From the NCBI RefSeq assembly GCF_001571045.1, contig NZ_BCSV01000004.1, forward strand, positions 367,008 to 431,007: a DNA stretch of 64,000 bases, read 5' to 3'. This document shows, in pieces, positions 42,855-52,688 of this stretch. This stretch comes from Curtobacterium ammoniigenes NBRC 101786. GTDB lineage: Bacteria > Actinomycetota > Actinomycetes > Actinomycetales > Microbacteriaceae. The position numbers were made by a program, and so were the translations under genes. The notes under the pieces are model-generated. The model saw only the letters and a program-made list of their open reading frames with translations, ran no database searches and was not told where the DNA came from. Each line of letters begins with the position of its first letter. The first letter of the stretch is position 1.

Positions 42855-43762
42855 GCGGTGACCCGTTCGCTGTTGCGATCCGGGGTTCGGTGTGAATGGT
42901 AGTGCTGCTGTTCGTGTTCGATGGGTGGGATCATTCCGATCGCTGAGTGCAGGCGTCGATGGTTGAACCAGTCGATGTACTCGGCGACGGCGAACTCGAG
43001 GTCCTCGATCGATCTCCAAGGGCCGCGGTGACGGACGAGTTCGGCTTTGAAGAGCGAGTTGAACGCCTCGGCGAGGGCGTTGTCGTAGCTATCGCCGCGG
43101 GAGCCCACAGACGCGACCGCGCCGGCTTCGGCGAGTCGTTCGGTGTAGCGGATCGCGCGGTATTGGACTCCTCGGTCGCTGTGATGGGTGAGCCCGGTGG
43201 TGTCGTGGCCGTCGTGTTCCCGGGTCCAGATGCCCATTTCTAGGGCGTCGAGGGCGAGATCGGTGCGCAGGTTGGTGGAGAGCTGCCAGCCCACCACCCG
43301 TCGAGAAAATACGTCGGTCACGAACGCCGCGTAGACCCAGCCGGCGAAGGTGCGGATGTAGGTGATGTCCGCGACCCAGAGCTGGTCGGGGCGTGTTGCG
43401 GTGAACGCGCGCTCAACCAGATCCAGGGGCAGCTCGGCAGGATCACCTGCGACCGTTGTGCGCGGGCCGCGGGCTCGAGTGACTCCGCGCAGCCCGTCGC
43501 GACGCATCAGCCGTTCGACGGTGCACCGTGCGAGCGTGTGCCCCTCGCGGCGCAGCTGAGCGTGCACCTTTCGGGACCCGTAGACGCCGAGATTCTCAGC
43601 ATGGACCCGGCGGATCTGGGTCAACGCGCGCTCATCGCTGAGCGCCCGCGCGGACGGCGGGGCGGTCTTCGCGGCGTAATACGTCGACGGGGCGATCGGC
43701 AGTTCCTCGCAGATCGGCTCGACCCCGAACGCATCCTTGTGCGCGTCGATGTAATCAACCAT
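42842..43762 (-). CDS. IS3-family transposase OrfB (DDE integrase)
   Basis: The 306-residue catalytic half has an HTH_21 region (RALTQIRRVHAENLGVYGSRKVHAQL) and the rve integrase core with the DDE residues in WVADITYIRT, LTHHSDRGVQY and GDSYDNALAEAFNSLFK. It binds the terminal repeats and carries out strand transfer. The ATG overlaps the orfA stop by one base. In IS3 elements a -1 frameshift usually joins the two into OrfAB. All motifs are intact. Confidence 0.93.
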   Translation of the reverse strand: MVDYIDAHKDAFGVEPICEELPIAPSTYYAAKTAPPSARALSDERALTQIRRVHAENLGVYGSRKVHAQLRREGHTLARCTVERLMRRDGLRGVTRARGPRTTVAGDPAELPLDLVERAFTATRPDQLWVADITYIRTFAGWVYAAFVTDVFSRRVVGWQLSTNLRTDLALDALEMGIWTREHDGHDTTGLTHHSDRGVQYRAIRYTERLAEAGAVASVGSRGDSYDNALAEAFNSLFKAELVRHRGPWRSIEDLEFAVAEYIDWFNHRRLHSAIGMIPPIEHEQQHYHSHRTPDRNSERVTASLR

Positions 43763-44079
43763 CAGCTGTGTGGGCGGTCGAGCTCCGCCGCGAAGAAAGC
43801 CGACGCGCTCCGAAGAATCGCATTCGCCCGACGCAACTCGCGGACCTCGCGTTCAAGGTTCGCAATGTGTTCCGCGTCGTCGCTGGAGCGGCCCGGCCGC
43901 AAACCGCCATCGACCTCGGCTCGCTGAACCCAGCCGCGAAGCGTGTCCGACGGGATCCCGAGCTGCTGCCCGACCCGAGTGCACGCGCCACGACGGCCAC
44001 CATCCTCATCACGCGCGGCCAGAACCAGCCGCACAGCCCGCTCTTTCAACTCAGGCGGATACTTCCTCAACTTCGGCAT
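43762..44079 (-). CDS. IS3-family transposase OrfA
   Basis: The 105-residue protein has a helix-turn-helix (PPELKERAVRLVL, then TRVGQQLGIPSDTLRGWV) and a leucine-zipper-like tail (NLEREVRELRRANAILRSASAFFAAEL) for dimerisation. It binds the IS ends. I prefer ATG 44079 (MPKLRKYPPE) with AAAGG 9 nt upstream; ATG 44088 also exists. Confidence 0.9.
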   Translation of the reverse strand: MPKLRKYPPELKERAVRLVLAARDEDGGRRGACTRVGQQLGIPSDTLRGWVQRAEVDGGLRPGRSSDDAEHIANLEREVRELRRANAILRSASAFFAAELDRPHS

Positions 44080-44104
44080 GCCCCTCATCCTTTCGGGATA
44101 TCAG

Positions 44105-44132
44105 GAGCCTCCACCAGACCCGGGGCGCAACA
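44105..44132 (-). repeat. Right terminal inverted repeat of the complete IS
   Basis: The 28-bp end begins TGTTGCGCCCCGG when read leftward from 44132 and ends GGAGGCTC. It lies upstream of orfA and abuts the truncated transposase of the second element. Confidence 0.85.
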
Positions 44133-44586
44133 CGTAACAGAATCCTGCCCAGGTGCGCACATAGCTGAAGTCCGCCACCCAGCGCAGGTTCGGCGCGGGC
44201 GCCGTGAAGTCACGATCCAGCAGGTCCGGCGCCCGGGTCGCGTTCGTATCCGGGATCGTGGTGCGCACGCCCCGACCCCGGGTGCGCCCGCGCATGCCCA
44301 ACTCCCGCATCAACCGATCCACCCGCCGGGCCGAGACGGCCAGGCCGCGGCGACGCAGCAGCGCCGTCATCTTCCGTCTCCCATACATGCTCTCCGGGGT
44401 CCCCACCGTTTCCAGCAGCGCGTCGATGACCAGCGCATCGGCGTGGTCCCGGTCGCTGGCGCCGGCATGCTTCCAGGCCCGATATGTCCGCGCGGCGACC
44501 CGCACGCCCTGCGATCGCAGAACGTCGCAGACCGACCCGACCGCGGGGCCCTTCATCCGCTGCTCCTCGATGAACGCGAGGATCAA
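44133..44586 (-). pseudogene. Truncated IS3-family transposase OrfB
   Basis: The first 150 residues are normal for this family: MKGPAVGSVCDVLRSQGVRVAARTYRAW, MYGRRKMTALLRRRGL and WVADFSYVRTWAGFCYV, which holds the first catalytic Asp. The frame then passes into the neighbouring element's end and stops after the unrelated LRPGSGGGS. The second Asp and the Glu are lost, so it cannot transpose by itself. TTG 44586 overlaps the orfA stop. Confidence 0.88.
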
Positions 44587-44894
44587 CGGCGTCGGGGGTC
44601 GAGTTCCCCGGCGAAGAAAACCGCCGCGTCCTTCAGGATCGCGTTCGCCTCACGCAGCTCACGGTTCTCCCGCTCGAGCCGGCGGATCCGCTCGGACTCG
44701 GACGAGGTCACCCCGACCCGGTCACCGGCATCGACCTGCGCCTGACGCACCCACCGACGCAGCGACTCCGCGCCGATGCCCAACCGTGACGAGACCGTCT
44801 CGCATGCGGCCGTCAGGTTCGGATACTCATCCAAATGATCCAGAACCAGCCGCGTCGCCCGCTGCTTGGTCTCCTCCGGAATCTTCTTCGGCAT
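44583..44894 (-). CDS. IS3-family transposase OrfA (second element)
   Basis: The 103-residue protein has PEETKQRATRLVLDHLDEYPNLTAACETVSSRLGIGAESLRRWVRQ as helix-turn-helix and the coiled ERIRRLERENRELREANAILK tail. It differs from the first element's OrfA, so the two belong to different IS3 subgroups. ATG 44894 gives the family-usual MPKKIPEE start, with GGAAGG further upstream. Confidence 0.9.
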   Translation of the reverse strand: MPKKIPEETKQRATRLVLDHLDEYPNLTAACETVSSRLGIGAESLRRWVRQAQVDAGDRVGVTSSESERIRRLERENRELREANAILKDAAVFFAGELDPRRR

Positions 44895-45053
44895 GATCTC
44901 TATCTTCCTTCCACGCTCGAAAGGAAGCGGCATCAAACCGGGGACGGTTCAGAACGATTCGGCGCGCCCAAAAGCGCGTCGAAATCCATCCCGCTCAACC
45001 AAACCGACCGAACACGCAGCAGCTGAGCCGCCCCGACCGCCAGCCACACTGAA

Positions 45054-45095
45054 AAAGTGAAGGCCCGCCGTCCATCGACAGCGGGCCTTCACTTT
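45054..45095 (-). terminator. Rho-independent terminator downstream of tRNA-Pro
   Basis: A perfect 15-bp stem (AAAGTGAAGGCCCGC and its complement) with a 12-nt loop is followed on the minus strand by a run of five T. It lies 43 nt past the 3' end of the tRNA. Confidence 0.88.
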
Positions 45096-45137
45096 TGCGG
45101 AGAGTTCTTAAGACAGTTGTTAACACGCCCCTGCGGT

Positions 45138-45211
<74 letters not shown>

Positions 45212-45302
45212 GAGCCCGGGGGCTCTGGTGCCGCTCGACCAGAGCGACCAAGCAAGCATACCGGACCCGCGCCTCCAGGTCGGACGCTCAGTGAGAACCG
45301 AT

Positions 45303-45893
45303 CTACCGCCCCGGGCGGCGCTCACGTGACGGCTTGGGGTACGCAGCACGCATGTGCTTCGTGTGGAGGAAGCCGGCGATCACGAGCATCAGCCCGGCGA
45401 AGATGATCTGCTCGGCGATCATCCACATCGGGTAGAGCCCGGGAATTGATGCGAGGACGAGCGTCACTGCGGGGAAGATCACGCTGAACAGCTGGAGCCT
45501 CGAAAACGCCCACCAGTAGCCGAGTTGCGCCCGCCACGCGAACACATAGAGCGAGAGCGTGATGAGGAGCACCACCGTGGCCCGCAGCCATACCGCGAGC
45601 GGCACGGCGACTCCGGACCTGGCAAGCACGATAGCGACGACGAGCGCTGCGATACCGACGAGTGTCTCGATCGCGAGGAATACGCGAACCCAACGGAAGA
45701 TCCTCGCGGTCGACGGGTGCTGTCGCATCTCTTCTTCGATGCGATACCGCCAATGCCTGCCACCCGCGAGCATGTCGATGCGCAGCACCCGGAAGAGTCG
45801 ATCGGCCAGCGCCGACACCCCGGTCGGTTCGCTTCGATGCAACACGTCCGCCACGGGTGCGCGGCCCCTTCCACGATTCAGGCTCCTGCCCAC
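45303..45893 (-). CDS. Four-helix membrane protein of unknown function
   Basis: The 196-residue protein has four hydrophobic segments (VFLAIETLVGIAALVVAIVL, LAVWLRATVVLLITLSLYVF, LQLFSVIFPAVTLVLASI, MWMIAEQIIFAGLMLVIAGF) after a hydrophilic leader with HWRYRIEEEMRQHPSTARIF. I do not recognise a family, although such proteins are common beside the tRNA/der region in related actinobacteria. The start is uncertain: GTG 45893 is the longest, and a start near RLFRVLRIDM is possible. Confidence 0.7.
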   Translation of the reverse strand: MGRSLNRGRGRAPVADVLHRSEPTGVSALADRLFRVLRIDMLAGGRHWRYRIEEEMRQHPSTARIFRWVRVFLAIETLVGIAALVVAIVLARSGVAVPLAVWLRATVVLLITLSLYVFAWRAQLGYWWAFSRLQLFSVIFPAVTLVLASIPGLYPMWMIAEQIIFAGLMLVIAGFLHTKHMRAAYPKPSRERRPGR

Positions 45894-46011
45894 CCATCAT
45901 CGCGCATGCGATGCGCCGCAACCGTCACGTCGCCTGGGAGGCCAGGTTGCGGAACGCGGGTACTGAGCCAGTCTGTGCTGCGCTCACTCCCAGCCCCCGC
46001 CGCACGGCGAC

Positions 46012-47538
46012 TTAGCGCTTCCGGCGCTCCCGCACCCGCATGTTCACGACGATGGGGCTTCCTTCGAAGCCCCACACCTCGCGGAGTCGTCGGGTGATGA
46101 ATCGCCGGTACTGCGGGTCGAGGAACCCGGTCGTGAAGAGCACGAATGTCGGCGGCCGGTTGGCGGCCTGGGTGCCGAACAGGATGCGCGGCTGCTTGCC
46201 ACCGCGCACGGGGTGCGGGTGCTCCTGCGTGAGTTCCGCGATGAACGCGTTGACCTTGCCGGTCGGGATACGGGTGTCCCACGACTCGAGAGCGGTCTCG
46301 AGCGCGGGCACGAGCCGGTCGAGGTGTCGGCCGGTGCGCGCGGAGATGTTGACCCGCGGCGCCCACGCGACGTGTGCGAGGTCTTGCTCGATCTCTCGCT
46401 CCAGGTACCGACGACGGTCGTCGTCGAGCATGTCCCACTTGTTGAACGCGAGCACGAGCGCGCGACCCGACTCGAGGACGAGGTCGATGATCCGGAGGTC
46501 TTGGGTCGAGATCGTCTCCGTCACGTCGAGAATCACCACGGCGACCTCGGCCTTCTCAAGCGCGGCGGTCGTGCGCAGGGATGCATAGAAGTCGGCGCCC
46601 TGCTGCAGATGCACGCGCTTCCGGATACCGGCGGTGTCGACGAACCGCCAGATCTTGCCGCCGAGCTCCACCTGCTCATCCACCGGATCGCGAGTGGTCC
46701 CGGCGAGATCGTTGACGACGACCCGCTCCTCCCCCGCGGCCTTGTTGAGCAGCGATGATTTGCCGACGTTCGGGCGGCCGAGAATGGCGACTCTCCGCGG
46801 GCCCCCGACCTCTTGCTTGGCCACCGCGGACTCGTCGGGCAGCGTCGCGATGACGACGTCGAGGAGGTCCGCGACACCCCGGCCGTGCAGCGCAGACACC
46901 GGATGCGGCTCACCGAGACCGAGGTTCCACAGCTCGGACGCGTCGAGGTCACGACGCTCGTCATCCGCCTTGTTGGCGACGACGATCACAGGGCGCTTCG
47001 ACGAGCGCAGCATGCGAACGACGTATTCATCCGTCGCCGTGATACCGACGGTCACATCGACGACGAACAGCACTGCGTCGGCGAGGTCGACGGCGACCTC
47101 CGCCTGCGCTGCAACAGACGCGTTGATGCCCTTCGCGTCCGGCTCCCAGCCGCCAGTGTCGACGACGGTGAACCACTTGTTGTTCCACTCCGCCTTGTAG
47201 GACACGCGGTCGCGGGTGACGCCGGGGACATCCTGCACGACGGCCTCCCGGCGGCCGAGGATCCGGTTCACCAGGGCGGACTTGCCAACGTTCGGGCGCC
47301 CGACGATCGCGAGCACGGGCAGCGCCGGCAGGTAGTGGTAGCCGTCCTCGCCCTCGATGCCGGCGTCGAGCAGGGAGAGGTCTTCGTCCTCCAGCTCGTA
47401 GTCGCGCAGGCCCGCGCGCAGTGCGGTCGCCCGCTGCTCGGCCTCGACGTCGTCGATCGCGTCGAGCCGCTCCGCAAGCCGCGAGTCGTACTCGGGGAAT
47501 TCGTCGTCGCTGTCGTTCCAGTTGCCCTGTTGCGCCAT
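46012..47538 (-). CDS. der: GTPase Der (EngA)
   Basis: Der is a two-domain GTPase needed for 50S ribosome assembly. The protein is 508 residues with a G domain [13 protein letters not shown] at about 80, NKAD at about 190, a second [13 protein letters not shown] at about 250, NKWD at about 370, and the KH-like C-terminal domain ending [12 protein letters not shown]. The first 65 residues are acidic and disordered, a common actinobacterial extension. It sits upstream of the tRNA and downstream of cmk, the usual actinobacterial order. Confidence 0.96.
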   Translation of the reverse strand: MAQQGNWNDSDDEFPEYDSRLAERLDAIDDVEAEQRATALRAGLRDYELEDEDLSLLDAGIEGEDGYHYLPALPVLAIVGRPNVGKSALVNRILGRREAVVQDVPGVTRDRVSYKAEWNNKWFTVVDTGGWEPDAKGINASVAAQAEVAVDLADAVLFVVDVTVGITATDEYVVRMLRSSKRPVIVVANKADDERRDLDASELWNLGLGEPHPVSALHGRGVADLLDVVIATLPDESAVAKQEVGGPRRVAILGRPNVGKSSLLNKAAGEERVVVNDLAGTTRDPVDEQVELGGKIWRFVDTAGIRKRVHLQQGADFYASLRTTAALEKAEVAVVILDVTETISTQDLRIIDLVLESGRALVLAFNKWDMLDDDRRRYLEREIEQDLAHVAWAPRVNISARTGRHLDRLVPALETALESWDTRIPTGKVNAFIAELTQEHPHPVRGGKQPRILFGTQAANRPPTFVLFTTGFLDPQYRRFITRRLREVWGFEGSPIVVNMRVRERRKR

Positions 47539-47570
47539 GATGCCGTCCTTGCGTGCGGGCCGATGCTGCG

Positions 47571-48497
47571 TCAGTTCGCGGCGCGGGCCAGATCAACCAC
47601 CGCTTGCACGGTCTGATCGAAGTCGAGATGAGTGGAGTCGAGGGTTGTCACGCCCTCTGCGGCGTTCATGAAGTCCACGACCTTCGAATCCGCGCGATCG
47701 CGGCGAGCGAGGGCCTCTGCGCTTTCGCGCGCGGAATCCGGGGTGTGCTCCGCGGAGCGCCGAGCCATTCTAACGGACTCGTCCGCGGTCAGCAGGATCC
47801 GCACCTCTGCATCGGGGGCGACGACGGTCGTGATGTCACGTCCTTCCGTCACGATGCCGGGCGCATCGGTGTTCCGCATGATTGTGCGGAACAGCTGCAC
47901 GAGCCGCGCGCGAACCTCAGGCAGTTTGGCGATGTGAGCAACCGCGGCAGTCACCTCCGGGGTGCGGATCGCCTCCGTCACGTCGACGCCGGCGACGCGC
48001 ACGAAGTAGTCGTCCGGGTCGGTCCCGATCTCGTAGTGGAACGTGTCCCAGCTCGACAGCACCGCTGCGGGGTCGTCGAGGTCGTCATGGTCCTGCAGCG
48101 CATGCCACGCGAGCGCGCGGTACGCGGCTCCGGTGTCCTGGTACGCAAAGCCGAGCGCTCGCGCCGCTGCTCGAGATACCGACGATTTGCCGCTCCCTGC
48201 CGGTCCGTCGACCGCGATGACGAACTTCGCAACGTAGGCGCCGTCCGGCATGCCCGCGGGCAGCGGCGACCGCGTGAACCCTGGCTCCCCGCCACCCTGG
48301 CCGTCATCGCCACCGGTCAGGTCGCCGCCCGGTGCGAGCGGCCCCTGCTGGCCCGCCGGCGTCGGGAGGCCCGTGTCCGGTCCGTCCGGCCCTCCGGTGA
48401 CGCCGGACTGCGCGTCCGCCGCATCGTGGATGCGCTGGTCGTATCCCCCGGCGCGCTCGTTCATGGCAGCGTCGCTGCCGGCAGTCTGATCGGTCAT
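47571..48497 (-). CDS. cmk: Cytidylate kinase, with long disordered N-terminus
   Basis: Cmk phosphorylates CMP and dCMP with ATP. The kinase starts near residue 90 with [37 protein letters not shown] and continues to [29 protein letters not shown]. The 85-residue leader is Gly/Asp/Pro-rich ([20 protein letters not shown]). ATG 48497 has TGGAGG 10 nt upstream and is the annotated start here, but ATG 48251 ([10 protein letters not shown]) would give a normal 226-residue enzyme and cannot be ruled out. Confidence 0.93.
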   Translation of the reverse strand: MTDQTAGSDAAMNERAGGYDQRIHDAADAQSGVTGGPDGPDTGLPTPAGQQGPLAPGGDLTGGDDGQGGGEPGFTRSPLPAGMPDGAYVAKFVIAVDGPAGSGKSSVSRAAARALGFAYQDTGAAYRALAWHALQDHDDLDDPAAVLSSWDTFHYEIGTDPDDYFVRVAGVDVTEAIRTPEVTAAVAHIAKLPEVRARLVQLFRTIMRNTDAPGIVTEGRDITTVVAPDAEVRILLTADESVRMARRSAEHTPDSARESAEALARRDRADSKVVDFMNAAEGVTTLDSTHLDFDQTVQAVVDLARAAN

Positions 48498-48552
48498 GCG
48501 GGATGCGCCTCCAGAGGTGTGGTGCGGGCATTGGGATCCGGGATCGGAGGGC

Positions 48553-49662
48553 TCACGCCCATGCCGCCGCGATCCTCCAGCCTGCGGACTCGAGTTCGTC
48601 GACCAGGCGCTGCTCGGCTTCCGGAACCACCGAAACTTCGACGATACCGATCTGCGCGCCGGGCGAGTGCTCCAGTCGGAGGTCTTCCAGGTTGATGCCG
48701 AGTTCGCCGATGAAGGTGAGGAGCGCCGCGATCTGTCCCGGCCTGTCGTCGATGAGGACGACCACCTGGCTGAAGCGGCGTGTCGTGCCGTGTTTCCCCG
48801 GCAGTCGCTCGACCCCGAGATTACCGGCGGTCATCGCCTCAGCCACCGCGCGACGCGAACCGGGCGCAGACGGTTCGGCGAGCGCCTCGATGAGGGTATC
48901 CAGCTCGGCGCGAAGCGACTCGAGCACTGGTCGCACGTTGTGCGCGTTGGCTCCGATGATCTGCACCCACAAGGCTGGGTCGCTGCTCGCCACCCGTGTG
49001 ACGTCGCGGACGCCGCCGCCGGCGAGACCGAGGGCGCCCTCCGGCGCATCACGCAACCGTGAGCCCATGAGCGTTGAGACGAGCTGCGGCGCATGCGACA
49101 CGAATGCGACCGCGCGATCGTGCGTTTCCGGGTCCATCGGCACGACGGTCGCCCCGAGGTCCAGCGCAAGATCCTCGACGCAGGCGGCGTCCTGGTAGCG
49201 CACGGCGTCATGCCGGGCGATCACCCACGGTCGGCCGGTGAACAGGTCGGCCCGCGCCGCGATCGGTCCGCTGCGTTCCCGTCCGGCCATCGGGTGCGAG
49301 CCGACGTACCGCGTGATGTCGGCGCCCTGGCGCTGCAGTTCGGTCAGGAGGCCCGACTTCACGCTCGCAACGTCGGTCACGATCGCGCGTGGGAACGCAA
49401 CGAGCTCACGCGCGACGACCTCCGCGGTCACGTCCGGCGGCACGGCGACGACGACGAGCTGCGGATTGTCGTCCGGTTGCGCTGCGCGGCCCGCACCGTA
49501 GTCGACGGCGAGCGCGAGGGCTGCCGGTGATGCATCGGCGAGGATGACGTCGACGCCACGTTCCCGGAGCCCGAGCCCGATCGACGCGCCGAGAAGGCCA
49601 GCGCCGACCACCCGGACCGGGCCGGGGAGGCGGCGGTCTGGTGCGGAGTTCGGGTCGGTCAC
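48553..49662 (-). CDS. tyrA: Prephenate dehydrogenase with ACT domain
   Basis: TyrA oxidises prephenate to 4-hydroxyphenylpyruvate for tyrosine. The Rossmann turn [15 protein letters not shown] starts near residue 17, [12 protein letters not shown] near 120 carries the catalytic His, and a C-terminal ACT domain ([29 protein letters not shown], about 295-365) should bind tyrosine for feedback control. The GTG start is the only one compatible with the family start. It lies between cmk and rluB as in relatives. Confidence 0.95.
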   Translation of the reverse strand: MTDPNSAPDRRLPGPVRVVGAGLLGASIGLGLRERGVDVILADASPAALALAVDYGAGRAAQPDDNPQLVVVAVPPDVTAEVVARELVAFPRAIVTDVASVKSGLLTELQRQGADITRYVGSHPMAGRERSGPIAARADLFTGRPWVIARHDAVRYQDAACVEDLALDLGATVVPMDPETHDRAVAFVSHAPQLVSTLMGSRLRDAPEGALGLAGGGVRDVTRVASSDPALWVQIIGANAHNVRPVLESLRAELDTLIEALAEPSAPGSRRAVAEAMTAGNLGVERLPGKHGTTRRFSQVVVLIDDRPGQIAALLTFIGELGINLEDLRLEHSPGAQIGIVEVSVVPEAEQRLVDELESAGWRIAAAWA

Positions 49663-49755
49663 GCGGCAAGCCTAGCGAGCGAGCCCAGTGATCCGGGCGC
49701 CGCAGGACGCGGTGTGCAGTGCATGCCGAGGACCTGTGGATAGGTGCGCCGTGGA

Positions 49756-51069
49756 CTACTCGGACTGCTCCGCCGACCGCCTCCCGGGCGGCGATGTGGC
49801 CCCCCGCGCGATCGTGAGCAGCGCGCCGAGTTCCTGCCGGGTGAGCTCGCGCATCTGCCCGACGCCGAGGGATCCGAGGTGCACGGGCCCGAACGACCGC
49901 CGCACCAGCTCCTGCACCGGGTGACCGACCGCGTCGAGCATCCGACGCACGATCCGGTTCCGCCCCGAATGCAGCGTCACCTCAACGAGCGACGATCCTC
50001 GCCCGGTCTCGAGCAGCCGCACCTTGTCGGCGGCGATGGGCCCGTCCTCCAGATCCACACCGTCGAGCAGGCGCTGCACGGTCGCCGGCGTGACGGCGCC
50101 GCGCACCTTCGCCACATAGGTCTTGGTCACGCCGAACGAGGGATGCGCCAGCACGTGCGCCAGCGCCCCGTCGTTCGTGAGGATCAGCAACCCGGAGGTC
50201 TCCCCATCGAGCCGGCCGACGTTGAACAGACGTTCCGCGAACGCGTCCGTGAACTGCGACAGGTCGGGGCGCCCCTGCTCGTCGCGCATGCTCGACACGA
50301 CTCCCCTGGGCTTGTTGAGGACCACGTATCGGCGCGACTGATCCAGTTGCACGGCGACACCGTCGACCGCGATCTCGTCGGAGTCGGGGTCGACGCGGCG
50401 CCCCAGTTCGTCGGCGATCTCGCCGTTGACGGTGACGCGCCCCTCGACGATGAGATGCTCGGCCACACGTCTGCTCGCCACGCCCGCCGCCGCGAGCACC
50501 TTCTGCAGTCGCTCACCCTGCGGCTCGGCCGGGAGGCTCCCCCCAGCACCCGACGTCACGTCACGGTCGTCCCACTCCGGGATGTGCGGACGTTCGGGAG
50601 TGCCCTCCACAGGGCGGCCGTGGCCGTCCCGCTCCCCCTCACGACGATCGACCGTGGGGCGACCCTCGGGCCTGCCCCGGCGATCCGTGGCCGGTCGTCC
50701 GGCGCGAGCGCCGCGGTCGGTCGCAGGCCTTCCAGATGCCCCCAGCCGACGGTCTCCCGTCTCGTCTGCGTGCTGATTGGAGCGGCGATCACGGACGTTT
50801 CGAGCGTCAGCAGTCCCGCCGACGTACCGGCGGCCGTTGAATCGCACGGTGCTCCCCTGGCTACCGCGCCCTCCGGTGTCGGCACGACCTCCGCGGTCCG
50901 ACCGGTCGCCACGGTCCCCGGGCCCACCGCGCCCACCGCGCCCACCGCGATCGCCGCGCCCGCTGCGGTCGCCGCGTCCGCCGCGCCCACTGCGTTCGCC
51001 GCGTCCACCGCCGTTGCCGTAGCCGCGCCGCCTATCACGGTCGCGATCGTTCTCGTCACGCTCGACCAT
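49756..51069 (-). CDS. rluB: Pseudouridine synthase RluB-type, with RGG-rich N-terminus
   Basis: The enzyme isomerises a uridine in 23S rRNA. The S4 domain (GERLQKVLAAAGVASRRVAEHLIVEGRVTVNG) starts near residue 188, the catalytic GRLDGETSGLL near 285, and the RIVRRMLDAVGHPV motif follows. The first 180 residues are Arg/Gly/Asp-rich (RGDRSGRGDRGGRGG and similar) and probably disordered, able to bind RNA. The start overlaps the scpB stop by 14 nt. Confidence 0.94.
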   Translation of the reverse strand: MVERDENDRDRDRRRGYGNGGGRGERSGRGGRGDRSGRGDRGGRGGRGGPGDRGDRSDRGGRADTGGRGSQGSTVRFNGRRYVGGTADARNVRDRRSNQHADETGDRRLGASGRPATDRGARAGRPATDRRGRPEGRPTVDRREGERDGHGRPVEGTPERPHIPEWDDRDVTSGAGGSLPAEPQGERLQKVLAAAGVASRRVAEHLIVEGRVTVNGEIADELGRRVDPDSDEIAVDGVAVQLDQSRRYVVLNKPRGVVSSMRDEQGRPDLSQFTDAFAERLFNVGRLDGETSGLLILTNDGALAHVLAHPSFGVTKTYVAKVRGAVTPATVQRLLDGVDLEDGPIAADKVRLLETGRGSSLVEVTLHSGRNRIVRRMLDAVGHPVQELVRRSFGPVHLGSLGVGQMRELTRQELGALLTIARGATSPPGRRSAEQSE

Positions 51070-51823
51070 CGCCGAATCCTTCCGAGCCGTCTTCGAGGAG
51101 CGGCGAGATCAGCGGCAACTCGTCGACCGAGTTGATGCCGAGCTGCTGCAGCAAGAGGTCCGTTGTCACGTAGTTGATCGCGCCGGTCTCGGCATCGGTG
51201 AACGATTCCGCGATGAGTCCTCGTGCGACGAGCGTTCGAACCACGCCGTCAACGTTCACCGCACGGATCGATGCGATCTGCGAGCGGGTGATGGGCTGCT
51301 TGTATGCGACGACCGCGAGCGTCTCGAGCGCGGCTTGGGAAAGCCGCGCCGGTCGCTCCGCCTCGACGAACTGCTCAACCACCGGGTCGAGGTCCGCGCG
51401 AACGTAGAAGCGCCAGCCGCCACCGACCTCGCGCAACTCGAATCCTCGCCGGATCCCCCCGTCCTCACCGTCGAAGTCGGCGACGAGCCGCTCGATCGCC
51501 TGACGGACGGCCGGCACCGGGGCACCGACAGCGGCCGCCAGCATCACCAGACTCAGCGGCTGATCCGCGATCATGAGGATCGCTTCCAACTGCCGATCAA
51601 TGGGGATGGTCGCGCGAGCGGCGGCTGCCTCCCGGGCGGCGACCACAGCCTCCTGGCCGTCGCCCATCTCCGCGTCGTGCGCGGCGTCGATCTCGTCGGC
51701 GCCACCCGGCTCCGCAGTCGCGTTGCCGCCCCCGTGCCCAGCACCTGCACCGGCTCCGCCACGACCACCAGCACCCGCCCCGGCACGACCGCCAGCACCA
51801 ACGCCGCGCGCTTCATCCGTCAT
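51056..51823 (-). CDS. scpB: Segregation and condensation protein B
   Basis: ScpB is the kite subunit of the SMC-ScpAB condensin. The winged-helix pair is in the second half of the protein: IDRQLEAILMIADQPLSLVMLAAAVGAPVPAV and LAVVAYKQPITRSQIASIRAVNVDGVVRTLVARGLI. The first 65 residues are Gly/Ala-rich. ATG 51823 overlaps the scpA end by 11 nt. It acts with ScpA and the SMC protein encoded elsewhere. Confidence 0.94.
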   Translation of the reverse strand: MTDEARGVGAGGRAGAGAGGRGGAGAGAGHGGGNATAEPGGADEIDAAHDAEMGDGQEAVVAAREAAAARATIPIDRQLEAILMIADQPLSLVMLAAAVGAPVPAVRQAIERLVADFDGEDGGIRRGFELREVGGGWRFYVRADLDPVVEQFVEAERPARLSQAALETLAVVAYKQPITRSQIASIRAVNVDGVVRTLVARGLIAESFTDAETGAINYVTTDLLLQQLGINSVDELPLISPLLEDGSEGFGDGRA

Positions 51824-52688
51824 AGTCGGCTCCCAGGTTGGCGAGACTCTCGTCGGACCACGCGTCTGCGGTCCAGCGGAGGATGAGTTCTCCGAGTGGC
51901 TCGTCCTGCTCGAAACTGATCGACGCGTTCCGGTACAGCTCGAGGATGGCGAGGAATCGAGCCACCACGATACCCGTCACGTCGACCCCGGCGACCAGTT
52001 CGCGGAACGGCACATCCGGCGTTCCCGCTTCGGCGCGGGTGCGGAGGATCGACACCACGATCGCGGCCTGCTCACGGATGCTGATCAGCGGCGCATGCAG
52101 ATGATCGAGTCCGACCGTCGGGATCGCCTTCGGCGCGAGCGCAAGTGCGGCGAGCGCCGCGAAGTCCTGCACCGACAGCGTCCACACCAGCTCAGGCGTC
52201 CGGGCGCGGAACCGCTCCTCGAGCCGAACGTTGCGGACGTGCCGCTGCGCCTCGGTCGCCCACTGCGCTCCGAACCACGACGCGGCCTGTTTGAACGCGC
52301 GGTATTGCAGGAGGCGCGCGAACAGCAGATCCCGTGCCTCCAGCAGCGCGACGTCCTCGGCATCGACGAGCTCGCCCTGCGGCAGCAGCCCCGCAACCTT
52401 CAGGTCGAGCAACGTCGCGGCGACGACGAGGAACTCGCTCGCCTCGTCGAGTTCGTCGACGGATTCGGCATCGCGCACGTAGGCGATGAATTCCCCCGTC
52501 ACCTCACCGAGCGCAACCTCGGTGATGTCGAGCTCACGCTTCGTGATGAGGGAGAGCAACAGGTCGAACGGCCCGTCGAAATTGCGGAGCCGCACACGGA
52601 AGCCAGCCGGCGGCACGGCCTCCTGCGGATCGCCAACCGCCTCCGCACCTCGGAGGCTCGACTCGCCTCCGTCAGGCGACGGCACCAC
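51813..52688 (-). CDS. scpA: Segregation and condensation protein A
   Basis: ScpA is the kleisin that bridges the SMC heads. Typical segments are FRVRLRNFDGPFDLLLSLITKRELDITEVALGEVTGEFIAYV, DEASEFLVVAATLLDLKVAGLLP and, at the C-terminus, VVARFLAILELYRNASISFEQDEPLGEL. The protein is 291 residues. GTG 52688 overlaps the parA stop by 17 nt; a second GTG directly follows it. Confidence 0.95.
   Translation of the reverse strand: MVPSPDGGESSLRGAEAVGDPQEAVPPAGFRVRLRNFDGPFDLLLSLITKRELDITEVALGEVTGEFIAYVRDAESVDELDEASEFLVVAATLLDLKVAGLLPQGELVDAEDVALLEARDLLFARLLQYRAFKQAASWFGAQWATEAQRHVRNVRLEERFRARTPELVWTLSVQDFAALAALALAPKAIPTVGLDHLHAPLISIREQAAIVVSILRTRAEAGTPDVPFRELVAGVDVTGIVVARFLAILELYRNASISFEQDEPLGELILRWTADAWSDESLANLGADYDG

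Larger units (their letters stand above)
42827..44132 (-). mobile_element. IS3-family insertion sequence, complete (1306 bp)
   Basis: The ends are near-perfect inverted repeats of 28 bp (23 matches): TGTTGCGCCCCGG starts each, at 42827 on the + strand and 44132 on the - strand, then GGAGGCTC after a variable middle. The element carries overlapping orfA and orfB. No target duplication is visible (left flank GGTG, right flank CGTA). Confidence 0.9.
44133..44951 (-). mobile_element. Second IS3-family element, truncated
   Basis: The upstream end is present: TGAACCGTCCCCGGTTTGAT read leftward from 44951 is a typical IS3-family terminus. OrfA is intact but OrfB breaks off at 44133, exactly where the first element's end begins. 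The missing remainder is not found on the other side of that element. Confidence 0.82.

Noticed and set aside
45054..45095. Attachment site or integrase target next to tRNA-Pro
   Set aside because: The palindrome is an ordinary terminator with a T-run. No integrase or duplicated tRNA end is visible in the window.
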